DNA of 20,201 nucleotides, from IMG/VR virus record IMGVR_UViG_3300044675_003592, positions 1 to 20,201 of that record. One strand, 5' to 3'. The notes under the pieces are model-generated. The model searched no databases and had not been told where the DNA came from. It saw nothing but the letters and a program-made list of their open reading frames with translations. Made by a program: the position numbers and the translations under genes. Position 1 is the stretch's first letter; each line of letters opens with the position of its first letter. This DNA is from a virus. Of this stretch, positions 8,448 to 14,388 are shown in pieces.

Positions 8448-8945
8448 ATGGACGCAATCACTTTAGAACGAATTAAACTAATGCACCCCGACAAAAGGGA
8501 TGAATTAAAACAAATGTACACTTCAATCAATAATCTATTACCTAAGGGCGTTAGATTACGTTTTACGCATACACTTAGAACGATTGAAGAACAAAACTAT
8601 TTATTTTCGCAAGGTCGTACAAGAGGCGGAAGTATTGTAACCAATGCAAAAGGCGGTCAATCGATACACAACTATGGTTTGGCAATAGATATTGTTATTT
8701 TACTTGATGAAGATAAAAACGGAACTTTTGAAAAAGCCGTTTGGAATGGTAAGCATTTTAACACGGTTGTTACCGAGTTAAAAAAATACGGTTTTGAATG
8801 GGGTGGCGATTGGAAGTTTAAAGACGCTCCACACTTTCAATATAAAAAACCTGATGGGAGTAGTTACAAATGGCAAGAATTAAAAGCGTTATTGGATAGC
8901 GGTCAATCAGTAAAAAGTAACGGAGTGAATTATCCTAAAATATAA
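8448..8945 (+). CDS. Endolysin, M15-family L-Ala-D-Glu / D,D-peptidase
   Basis: This 165-residue protein is a zinc peptidase of the M15 (VanY/Ply500-like) type that cuts peptide bonds in peptidoglycan. The signature S-x-H-x-x-G-x-A-x-D appears as SIHNYGLAID (residues 72-81), giving zinc ligands H74 and D81. The second signature, DAPHFQ, supplies the catalytic acid D126 and third ligand H129, after the usual GFEWGGDWK segment. The length is typical for a single-domain endolysin, and there is no cell-wall-binding domain or signal peptide, so release depends on a holin. It follows three membrane proteins and has its own promoter just after a terminator, suggesting separately timed late expression. 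The family call is firm; the exact bond cut is not decided. Confidence 0.88.
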   Translation: MDAITLERIKLMHPDKRDELKQMYTSINNLLPKGVRLRFTHTLRTIEEQNYLFSQGRTRGGSIVTNAKGGQSIHNYGLAIDIVILLDEDKNGTFEKAVWNGKHFNTVVTELKKYGFEWGGDWKFKDAPHFQYKKPDGSSYKWQELKALLDSGQSVKSNGVNYPKI

Positions 8946-8968
8946 AACGCACTTGATTGTAGCGTTTT
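8944..8968 (+). terminator. Stem-loop directly after the endolysin stop
   Basis: AAAACGC (8944-8950) pairs with GCGTTTT (8962-8968) around an 11-base loop. The stem overlaps the last base of the stop-codon region of the endolysin gene. The 3' arm ends in only four T residues, so alone it is a weak terminator. A stronger hairpin follows a few bases later. Confidence 0.45.
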
Positions 8969-8972
8969 AAAC

Positions 8973-9005
8973 AAAACTATCTACTTAATTGTAGGTAGTT
9001 TTCTT
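8973..9005 (+). terminator. Rho-independent terminator after endolysin
   Basis: A 12-bp stem, AAAACTATCTAC (8973-8984) with GTAGGTAGTTTT (8991-9002), contains one T-G wobble and a 6-base loop, and is followed by TCTTATTT. Together with the preceding stem-loop it forms a tandem terminator that isolates the endolysin transcript from the next unit. Confidence 0.65.
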
Positions 9006-9028
9006 ATTTATAATCGTTTTAAATTAAG

Positions 9029-9066
9029 TTGTAATGTAATTTGTAATGTAAAAAGCATTACATTTG
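9029..9066 (+). promoter_or_regulatory. Promoter with tandem and inverted operator-like repeats
   Basis: TACATTTG at 9059-9066 fits the TAnnTTTG -7 consensus, with TTTG at 9040-9043 upstream. TTGTAATGTAA occurs twice in tandem (9029-9039 and 9041-9051, period 12 bases). TGTAATG (9042-9048) is also inverted as CATTACA (9056-9062), so a dyad overlaps both promoter elements. This is the layout of a repressor-controlled promoter. It lies 24 bases before the ATG at 9090. Confidence 0.55.
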
Positions 9067-9089
9067 TTTAAACTTTAAAACTTATTATT

Positions 9090-9374
9090 ATGATAACAAA
9101 TGTAGTATTGTGTAAAAAAGGAAATACAACAACACCTGTATTTCATATAGACAAAGAACAAGCTATAAAAAATTGTAGCGTATTAAAAAGCTATAACAAA
9201 AAAGAACTTTTAACTTTTGATGAATTTATTAATTTAAAAGGTATTGTATTAACTGTTAATTATAAAAAATTTCATAGTGTAAAACGTGCGATGAAGGAAG
9301 AAGTTAAATATATTTCTAAGGAATATCCTAACGATTTGATTTATTACTCCAACGTTTTAGAATTAATAAAATAA
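9090..9374 (+). CDS. Small soluble protein, unknown function
   Basis: A 94-residue protein, first gene of the unit that starts at the repeat-rich promoter. It is basic (many K) and predicted soluble, starting MITNVVLCKKGNTTTPVFHI and containing FHSVKRAMKEEVKYISKEYP, which looks helical. I recognise no family. It is followed after four bases by a ribbon-helix-helix gene, and the shared promoter with a dyad makes a regulatory or host-takeover role possible, though nothing in the protein itself shows it. The start is supported by the A/T-rich leader and the promoter spacing. Confidence 0.6.
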   Translation: MITNVVLCKKGNTTTPVFHIDKEQAIKNCSVLKSYNKKELLTFDEFINLKGIVLTVNYKKFHSVKRAMKEEVKYISKEYPNDLIYYSNVLELIK

Positions 9375-9378
9375 ACAA

Positions 9379-9525
9379 ATGACTAAAAGACAAAACATCA
9401 CAATCGGTTCTAACAAAGAACACAAAGAAAAGGTAAAGCATCAAGCTAAACAACGGGGTTTTAATACAAGTAATTACATTAGACACTTGATTGAAAAGGA
9501 TGGGGAATTATTAACTAAAAAATAG
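9379..9525 (+). CDS. Ribbon-helix-helix (Arc/CopG-like) DNA-binding protein candidate
   Basis: A 48-residue ORF starting four bases after the preceding stop. The sequence reads RQNITIG (candidate beta strand, residues 4-10), NKEHKEKVKHQAKQRG (helix A) and NTSNYIRHLIEKD (helix B starting at the N-S/T cap). This strand-helix-turn-helix order and the spacing match small ribbon-helix-helix repressors such as Arc and CopG, which dimerise and bind paired DNA sites through the strand. The high content of K, R and Q in the strand fits DNA contact. It is the second gene behind a promoter with repeated and inverted TGTAATG motifs, so autoregulation is a natural guess, but binding is not shown. The family call is moderate given the small size. 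Confidence 0.55.
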   Translation: MTKRQNITIGSNKEHKEKVKHQAKQRGFNTSNYIRHLIEKDGELLTKK

Positions 9526-9553
9526 TGTAATTGTAAAACTAAAAAATATAAAA

Positions 9554-9655
9554 ATGCCAAATAACCTCCAAACCCTCGAAAAAGAAATCCGTTCTAAATT
9601 ACCGCACACAATGGAGTTGATAGATAGTTTAATTAATTTAATACCTAAAAGATGA
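9554..9655 (+). CDS. Mini-ORF of 33 residues, unknown
   Basis: A short ORF, MPNNLQTLEKEIRSKLPHTM then ELIDSLINLIPKR. It probably forms one amphipathic helix. It starts after an A-rich leader and its TGA overlaps the next start in an ATGA arrangement, which supports translation. Function is unknown. Confidence 0.4.
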   Translation: MPNNLQTLEKEIRSKLPHTMELIDSLINLIPKR

Positions 9656-9756
9656 AATACCTATTAATTTGGATTTTATACGAAGTCCTAAGATATTACG
9701 CAAAGTTTATTTTTAACTACTTAGTTACTTACAATGACAGAAACGAAAAATTTTAA
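9652..9756 (+). CDS. Mini-ORF of 34 residues, aromatic membrane-like peptide
   Basis: A short ORF starting MKYLLIWILYEVLRYYAKFI, rich in Y, F, L and I, with a polar end DRNEKF. It may be a single membrane helix or an amphipathic helix. It overlaps the preceding mini-ORF by four bases and precedes the lipoprotein gene by 18 bases, so it could be part of the lysis group, but no evidence decides this. Confidence 0.4.
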   Translation: MKYLLIWILYEVLRYYAKFIFNYLVTYNDRNEKF

Positions 9757-9774
9757 TTTAAAAGAGAAAACAAA

Positions 9775-10323
9775 ATGAAAAAAACAATCACAATCCTATC
9801 ATTCGTGTTTTTAACGGCTTGCTCCACAACCAAAAACAAGCAAAGCAAGTCCGAGAAATCAGAAACGAAAACGGAAATAGTCGTTAGCGAAAATTCAACG
9901 ATCAAAACCGATGCGCAAACAAACACGAAAACGACTACCGAAATCAGTACCAATACTGAAACAAACGAGGTAACAGAAACTACAACTATTGAGCCAATCG
10001 ACGCAACCAAACCCGCAACTTTTACAAATGAATCGGGCGAAGTTGTTAATTTGAACAATAGTAAAGTAGTAAAAAGCAAAACAAGTCGTAAGAACGTAGA
10101 TAAATCAAAAAGCAATGTAGTAGACGATAAAACGGAAATAATAGCGCAAATCGAAGAAAACGACAAAAAGACGTCAGAAAAACGACAAATGTCGAGTAAC
10201 AAAAAAGAAACTGACAAAAGTGTTGAGAGCAAATCTATATTTCTACATTTTTGGTGGCTATGGATTTTAATTGCTATTGCTATTTATATCGGTTGGAAAA
10301 ATAAATCTAAACTATTTTTATGA
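9775..10323 (+). CDS. Lipoprotein with C-terminal membrane anchor, candidate unimolecular spanin
   Basis: This 182-residue protein begins with a lipoprotein signal peptide: MKKTITILSFVFLTAC with lipobox L-T-A-C and the lipidated cysteine at residue 16. Residue 17 is serine, not aspartate, so sorting to the outer membrane is expected. Residues 17-155 are low-complexity, rich in T, K, E, S and N, and probably extended. The C-terminus has a hydrophobic helix at about 156-173 followed by WKNKSK. A protein anchored by lipid in the outer membrane and by a C-terminal helix in the inner membrane is exactly the plan of unimolecular spanins, such as T1 gp11, which fuse the two membranes in the last step of lysis. 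It lies downstream of the endolysin. Known spanins have little sequence similarity, so this rests on topology. An unrelated phage lipoprotein is the alternative. Confidence 0.6.
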   Translation: MKKTITILSFVFLTACSTTKNKQSKSEKSETKTEIVVSENSTIKTDAQTNTKTTTEISTNTETNEVTETTTIEPIDATKPATFTNESGEVVNLNNSKVVKSKTSRKNVDKSKSNVVDDKTEIIAQIEENDKKTSEKRQMSSNKKETDKSVESKSIFLHFWWLWILIAIAIYIGWKNKSKLFL

Positions 10324-11525
10324 CTAAAAAAGTAAGGTTGAAGCCATACGAAGCAATCGCTTTAGGTTTTGCAGTTAAAAAAAACCCGAACCGGGACGGA
10401 AATTTTGCATACAGACTTACAGAAAATCAAATAACGGAACTTAAAAAAATTAGAGAATTACAAAGTACAGAATTTACAGAGGTAAAAAGAACTTTAGACA
10501 AAGACGGATGTATTATATCTAAGGTAGAAAAATTAGTGCCGAAAGATTTAATCGATATACCAGTAAACCACCAAATAAAAAGACTTTCAACAAATGTTTC
10601 TACTCAACAACAATGGATTATTACAGAGCCGATAAAAGAAGTTGAAGCGGAAAAAGAAATAGATTTTTTAAGTATTTTTAAATCGGTTGTAACACCAGTT
10701 AAAATAATCCCTAAAAAATTAAAAGAAAAAGCATTATTTGATAGGGCGGTTTTTTGCGATGTTCACGTAGGTATGGAAGTAAATAAAGATGGTTTTTCAT
10801 TATACGATGGTCAATGGGATGAAACAGAATTATTTAAAAGGCGTGATATATTTGTTAATGAAATAGTAAAAAATCAAAAATCTAACGTTCTTTTACTTCA
10901 CGAGTTAGGCGATTTTATGGATGGATGGGATGGATTAACCACAAGAGGTGGTCACGCATTACCTCAAAATATGGATAATCAAAAAGCATTCGACGTCGGT
11001 TTGCGGTTTAAAATTACTTTAATCGACGCATTAGTACATCATTATAGTAAAATCCATATTGTAAATATTTGTAATGATAACCACGCTGGTAGTTTTGGGT
11101 ATATTGTAAACTCCGCTTTTAAGACTTATATTGAACTTAAATATAAAAACGTTATCGTTGTAAACCAACGTAAATTTATAGACCATTACTTCTTTAAAAA
11201 TCGTTGCTTTATATTAACTCACGGCAAAGACGATAAAAGTCTAAAATTTGGATTTAAACCGCAATTAGATGCAGTTCAAATAGAAAAAATTAAAAACTAT
11301 ATTGATGAATACAAATTGCACCTTTATAAGATTGAGTTTGGAAAAGCAGATAGCCACCAATTACTATTAGACTTTACTTCATCTACTGCTTTTGAATATC
11401 ATAATTTTGGGGCGTTTTCTCCGCCATCTGATTGGGTAAAGACAAACTTTAAAAATACAAATAGTTCTTTCACAACATTCAACTATTATGAAAATCAAAA
11501 AACCATTAACAATTATATTTTTTAA
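10320..11525 (+). CDS. Calcineurin-like metallophosphoesterase
   Basis: This 401-residue protein carries the ordered metal-binding motifs of the calcineurin-like phosphoesterase fold: D147-x-H149 in FCDVHVGM, G-D-x-x-D in GDFMDG (D198, D201), N-D-N-H (252-255), H301 in LTHGK, and D-S-H at 344-346. The third motif has N-D-N-H where G-N-H-D/E is usual, and the last has ADSH in place of G-H-x-H, so this is a divergent member. The first 130 residues are not recognised and may be a separate N-terminal domain. Such enzymes cleave phosphodiesters or phosphomonoesters; phage members are often DNA or nucleotide processing enzymes. The ATG overlaps the preceding lipoprotein stop (ATGA). The substrate is unknown. 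Confidence 0.7.
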   Translation: MTKKVRLKPYEAIALGFAVKKNPNRDGNFAYRLTENQITELKKIRELQSTEFTEVKRTLDKDGCIISKVEKLVPKDLIDIPVNHQIKRLSTNVSTQQQWIITEPIKEVEAEKEIDFLSIFKSVVTPVKIIPKKLKEKALFDRAVFCDVHVGMEVNKDGFSLYDGQWDETELFKRRDIFVNEIVKNQKSNVLLLHELGDFMDGWDGLTTRGGHALPQNMDNQKAFDVGLRFKITLIDALVHHYSKIHIVNICNDNHAGSFGYIVNSAFKTYIELKYKNVIVVNQRKFIDHYFFKNRCFILTHGKDDKSLKFGFKPQLDAVQIEKIKNYIDEYKLHLYKIEFGKADSHQLLLDFTSSTAFEYHNFGAFSPPSDWVKTNFKNTNSSFTTFNYYENQKTINNYIF

Positions 11526-11527
11526 TT

Positions 11528-11647
11528 ATGACAAACTTACAAAGAATCAAACGAATACTTAATTTTTATTATAAGCGTGGTATTAATTCTGAAAGGGCTA
11601 ACAACGTTTACCGAAACATTTTAAACCATAAATTCAACCGCCCCTAA
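11528..11647 (+). CDS. Small basic ORF of 39 residues, unknown
   Basis: A 39-codon ORF, MTNLQRIKRILNFYYKRGIN then SERANNVYRNILNHKFNRP. It is strongly basic and helical by pattern, possibly nucleic-acid binding. It starts three bases after the phosphoesterase stop, and its last codons form the 5' arm of the terminator hairpin. No family was recognised. The tight spacing supports it being a real gene. Confidence 0.45.
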   Translation: MTNLQRIKRILNFYYKRGINSERANNVYRNILNHKFNRP

Positions 11648-11662
11648 AAGGCGGTTATTTTT
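11636..11662 (+). terminator. Rho-independent terminator overlapping a coding end
   Basis: AACCGCC (11636-11642) pairs with GGCGGTT (11650-11656) around a 7-base loop, followed by ATTTTTA. The 5' arm lies within the last codons of the 39-residue ORF. It ends the lipoprotein-phosphoesterase unit before the next promoter. Confidence 0.75.
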
Positions 11663-11685
11663 ATTCATTCTAAATTACTAATGTA

Positions 11686-11717
11686 TGTAATTTGTATGTA
11701 TATTATACATATATTTG
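11686..11717 (+). promoter_or_regulatory. Promoter with a 17-bp palindrome between its elements
   Basis: TATATTTG at 11710-11717 matches TAnnTTTG, and TTTG at 11691-11694 is 15 bases upstream. The palindrome TATGTATATTATACATA (11695-11711) fills that space, as an operator would. The upstream part, TGTAATTTGTATGTA (11686-11700), is nearly identical to TGTAATTTGTAATGTA at 9035-9050 in the promoter of the unit before it, differing by one base insertion. Confidence 0.55.
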
Positions 11718-11748
11718 CATATGTTTAATTATTAAAAAATAGAAAATT

Positions 11749-11985
11749 ATGAACTCAACACTTTTATTAAAACTTACACAACCATCAAAATTTGTAGCTG
11801 ATAAAGTTTTCGATTGTACAGACTACAAAGGAAATACAACTACTTGCTATTCTAAAAAAGTAGGTAGAACGACTTATACTACTGATTCATTGATTACTTT
11901 AGAAGCAATGTGTAAAGCGCATGTTGAATATAACAATGATGGAGCAAGACACTACTACGATGGAAAAACCTTTAACAACGATTAA
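11749..11985 (+). CDS. Small soluble protein, unknown function
   Basis: A 78-residue protein, first gene behind the palindrome promoter. It is rich in T, Y, K and N, with three cysteines (near residues 23, 33 and 55), and begins MNSTLLLKLTQPSKFVADKV. I see no motif or family. It ends two bases before the next gene, which suggests an operon of small genes. By position in an early-type unit it may act in host takeover or counter-defence, but nothing in the sequence supports a specific role. Confidence 0.55.
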   Translation: MNSTLLLKLTQPSKFVADKVFDCTDYKGNTTTCYSKKVGRTTYTTDSLITLEAMCKAHVEYNNDGARHYYDGKTFNND

Positions 11986-11987
11986 TT

Positions 11988-12131
11988 ATGAACCTAAAAA
12001 TCAAAAAGCAAACATTATGGACGGCTGAACAATTAGAATCAGCCGTTGAATTAGCCAACAAACATTACGAGGGTAATTTTTGTAGAATGGTAAGAGAAGC
12101 AGTTAAACATTTAAAAAAAGAGAAATTATGA
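11988..12131 (+). CDS. Small helical protein of 47 residues, unknown
   Basis: A 47-codon ORF starting MNLKIKKQTLWTAEQLESAV and continuing ELANKHYEGNFCRMVREAVKHLKKEKL. The second half looks like a pair of helices, basic, and could bind nucleic acid or a partner. It begins two bases after the preceding stop and its own TGA overlaps the next ATG in an ATGA. Function unknown. Confidence 0.5.
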   Translation: MNLKIKKQTLWTAEQLESAVELANKHYEGNFCRMVREAVKHLKKEKL

Positions 12132-12493
12132 GTTTTGAATCAGACGACTTTTTATGGCAGTCAAATAGCCCAACACAACAAGACGACAATAACAATAAAT
12201 ACGTTTATCGTTTGCGGTTTGATGGCGATGTTTATTCCGAGCATGAAAGCTACGAAGATGCAGTTGATAGATTGAAGTTCTTAATAAAAATGTCAGAGCC
12301 TTTTGATATTTGCCAAATAGAACAATACGAAATCAATTTCCACGATACAAAGACTTTTTACACGTTGGAAAAAAACGAGTACATTCAAAAAGTATGGCGA
12401 TTTATAGAATTAGAATCAGCGCAATGGGAACTATCATCAGATGAATTAGTAGAGAAAAATCAGTTAAGAACTTACTTAAATTTTAAATTATGA
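12128..12493 (+). CDS. Acidic small protein, unknown function
   Basis: A 121-residue acidic protein (many D and E), starting MSFESDDFLWQSNSPTQQDD. A basic-aromatic segment YVYRLRFDGDVYSEHESYED is followed by helical sequence. I recognise no motif. It overlaps both neighbours by four bases (ATGA), so translation is coupled. Acidic phage proteins in such clusters sometimes mimic DNA or bind host enzymes, but no feature here shows that. Confidence 0.55.
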   Translation: MSFESDDFLWQSNSPTQQDDNNNKYVYRLRFDGDVYSEHESYEDAVDRLKFLIKMSEPFDICQIEQYEINFHDTKTFYTLEKNEYIQKVWRFIELESAQWELSSDELVEKNQLRTYLNFKL

Positions 12494-12771
12494 AAAAACT
12501 ATCACAATGGCTTTACAACACTTTTGTAAAACCCACACCAAACAAAGACGAGATTAAAGGATGCGTTGAACTAACATTCAAGGGTAAAACACTTGAACAA
12601 TCAATCGCAATTAATCAGCGTTACAACGAGCAGTTTAGAAGCGAACTAAATCAACGCCACATCAAAGCGTTAAACGATATGGAATTAATCGAAAACTATT
12701 TCAATCCTAAGCGTAAACAGATTTATACTATTGACGTAAACGACCCAATTTTTGAACAACCTATAAAATGA
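12490..12771 (+). CDS. Small protein, unknown function
   Basis: A 93-residue protein starting MKKLSQWLYNTFVKPTPNKD with a long central helix-like stretch rich in E, Q, R and K (residues about 35-70). It has no signal peptide or membrane segment that I would trust, though the first 14 residues form a basic amphipathic helix. It overlaps the genes on both sides by four bases. No family was recognised. Confidence 0.55.
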   Translation: MKKLSQWLYNTFVKPTPNKDEIKGCVELTFKGKTLEQSIAINQRYNEQFRSELNQRHIKALNDMELIENYFNPKRKQIYTIDVNDPIFEQPIK

Positions 12772-12863
12772 AACTCCTAAACTTCACAATAGCAATTTTA
12801 CTAACAATAACATTTTTAATCGCTTATTTATTATTTGGCGATTGGATGAAAAAATTTAATTAA
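12768..12863 (+). CDS. Small single-helix membrane peptide
   Basis: A 31-codon ORF: MKLLNFTIAILLTITFLIAY then LLFGDWMKKFN. It is almost entirely one hydrophobic helix with a short charged tail, so a tiny inner-membrane protein. It overlaps the preceding gene by four bases and is followed two bases later by the next ATG. Such peptides in phage early units can act on host membrane complexes, but the role here is unknown. Confidence 0.45.
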   Translation: MKLLNFTIAILLTITFLIAYLLFGDWMKKFN

Positions 12864-12865
12864 TT

Positions 12866-13459
12866 ATGAAAACAGAATTTGACCTATCAAAACTTACCCA
12901 AGAACACATACAAGAACTTGACAAAGAACCAAACATCCACGAAATGTTTGTGCGGATTGGGGTGGTTAAGAATCAGTTGGAAGTGGGGAAATGGTATAAA
13001 AGAAAGAACGCATTATGTTTTTATTTATCAGACGAAAGTCAATACGGAATACACAACGATGGTACATGGATAAAAGATGCTAAATGGTTATGCGATGGCG
13101 TTATACGGGATTCGGAGTTATGGATTGAAGCCACCCCCGAAGAAGTTACTAAACGATTGATTGAGTATGCTAAATCGATTGGGTTTGTTAAAGGTGCTAA
13201 ATTCAAATCTGTTGAGCCAAATATTTACGGAGAAAGTGTTATTGAGTTTGGTAATATAAGTTGTGAATTTTATTTTGATAAATTTAATATTTATAATTCT
13301 TGTGGATGGGTATTTAAAGACGGAATTTGGGCCGAACTTATTAGCGAACCAATCCCACAAGAAGAAACCTATATAAAAATACCTCTTTCAGAAATAAAAG
13401 CAACAAAAACGGATGCGGAGTTAGTAGATTTAGTTCGTAGTATTTCAGGTATATTTTAG
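12866..13459 (+). CDS. Conserved-type phage protein, unknown function
   Basis: A 197-residue soluble protein with mixed composition. Residues about 85-110 contain ATPEEVTKRLIEYAKSIGF, a segment I associate with uncharacterised proteins of Flavobacteriaceae phages. The region from about 35 to 80 is rich in aromatics and glycine and may bind a ligand. It sits two bases after a small membrane peptide and three bases before a small HTH-like gene, in one operon. There is no signal peptide, membrane helix or known catalytic motif. The role is unknown. Confidence 0.6.
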   Translation: MKTEFDLSKLTQEHIQELDKEPNIHEMFVRIGVVKNQLEVGKWYKRKNALCFYLSDESQYGIHNDGTWIKDAKWLCDGVIRDSELWIEATPEEVTKRLIEYAKSIGFVKGAKFKSVEPNIYGESVIEFGNISCEFYFDKFNIYNSCGWVFKDGIWAELISEPIPQEETYIKIPLSEIKATKTDAELVDLVRSISGIF

Positions 13460-13461
13460 TT

Positions 13462-13728
13462 ATGAAACTATACACCACAAAAGAATTACAAGAAGAAACG
13501 GGTTTAAGTAGTCAATGTCTTCTTGATAGAAGTAGAGCATTGAAAATTAACTTTAGAAAAATAAGTAACAAGGCTTATTTTACCGAAAAACAACGACTAC
13601 AAATTATAAATTTCAGAAACCGAAAAGATAAGTTTATGAATGTAGAAGTATCAACGGGGCACGATGTAAAAGTAATCCACCACACTACAACGTGGTGGAT
13701 AATTCCAAGTAAAATTAATTATTTATGA
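13462..13728 (+). CDS. Small HTH-like protein (MerR/excisionase-type pattern)
   Basis: An 88-residue basic protein. Residues 3-30, YTTKELQEETGLSSQCLLDR, look like the helix-turn-helix of small MerR or excisionase-like proteins: an aromatic-T-x-x-E-L start, G-L-S turn, then a recognition helix, followed by KISNKAYFTEKQRLQI, as in 'wing plus next helix'. It would bind DNA as a regulator, but the family call is only by pattern. Its end, residues about 71-80, encodes IHHTTTWWI within a perfect DNA hairpin at 13675-13700. The stop codon overlaps the start of the N6/N4 methyltransferase gene (ATGA), so it may be co-translated with it and affect its expression. Confidence 0.5.
   Translation: MKLYTTKELQEETGLSSQCLLDRSRALKINFRKISNKAYFTEKQRLQIINFRNRKDKFMNVEVSTGHDVKVIHHTTTWWIIPSKINYL
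13675..13700 (+). other. Perfect 9-bp inverted repeat in the end of the HTH-like gene
   Basis: ATCCACCAC (13675-13683) and GTGGTGGAT (13692-13700) are exact inverse complements around an 8-base loop. The hairpin lies 25 bases before the methyltransferase start and has no T-tract. It may be an operator or an RNA structure affecting the coupled start. No function is shown. Confidence 0.5.
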
Positions 13729-14387
13729 ATGATACAATATCAGAAGTGTATTTAGAAGATTGTGTAACGGCATTAAAACGCTATGCAGATAACCATTTTG
13801 ATTTGGCAATAGTTGACCCGCCTTATGGAATAAATGCTGATATAAAAAACAATGGCAAAAATAGTGATAGGCACGAAAAAACTTCTTTGGCTAAAATCAA
13901 TACCTATAAAAAAACAAATTGGGATAATGAAACGCCAAACGAAGATTATTTTAACGAACTAAAAAGAGTATCTAAAAAACAAATCATTTGGGGTGCAAAC
14001 TTCTTTGGATTAGTTGGAGGTATGCTTTACTGGCACAAAGGCGTAACAATGCCAACTTATAGTACTGGAGAACTTGCTTGGTTAAGTTGGTTGCAAAAAA
14101 TAGACTTTGTAAATATCACTTGGCACGGAATGCTACAACACAATATGAAAGACAAAGAACAAAGGATACACCCAACTCAAAAACCTGTGGCATTGTATGA
14201 TTGGTTATTATCAAATTATGCCAAAGAAGGCGATTTGATTTTAGACACCCATTTAGGAAGCGGAAGCAGTAGGATTGCAGCGTATAAAGGCGGGTTCAAC
14301 TTTGTAGGATTTGAAATAGACCAAGAATATTATGAGAAACAAGAAAAGCGTTTTAATGACTTTAAATCACAATTACGCTTATTTTAA
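13725..14387 (+). CDS. DNA methyltransferase, N6-adenine or N4-cytosine type (orphan)
   Basis: This 220-residue enzyme has DPPY (31-34), the catalytic motif IV of amino-methyltransferases, near the N-terminus. At the C-terminal side are IHPTQKP (148-154) and the S-adenosylmethionine-binding motif I in variant form, DTHLGSGSS (174-182, H where F or C is usual), followed by VGFEID. This order, catalytic motif before the cofactor motif, defines the beta class. Short size and no separate long target-recognition domain are usual for phage versions. No restriction endonuclease lies nearby, so it probably protects phage DNA or marks it. The recognition site cannot be read from sequence. It is followed immediately by a 58-bp repeat whose second copy follows the next methyltransferase. 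Confidence 0.85.
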   Translation: MNDTISEVYLEDCVTALKRYADNHFDLAIVDPPYGINADIKNNGKNSDRHEKTSLAKINTYKKTNWDNETPNEDYFNELKRVSKKQIIWGANFFGLVGGMLYWHKGVTMPTYSTGELAWLSWLQKIDFVNITWHGMLQHNMKDKEQRIHPTQKPVALYDWLLSNYAKEGDLILDTHLGSGSSRIAAYKGGFNFVGFEIDQEYYEKQEKRFNDFKSQLRLF

Positions 14388-14388
14388 C

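Noticed and set aside
9753-10232. A 159-codon reading frame on the - strand.
   Set aside because: It is antisense to the lipoprotein gene and arises from its T/K/E/S-rich codons. It has no leader or promoter, and its S/V/F-rich composition is what such antisense frames give.
12879-13073. A 64-codon + strand frame inside the 197-residue gene.
   Set aside because: It is out of frame within a longer, well-spaced gene and shows low-quality composition.
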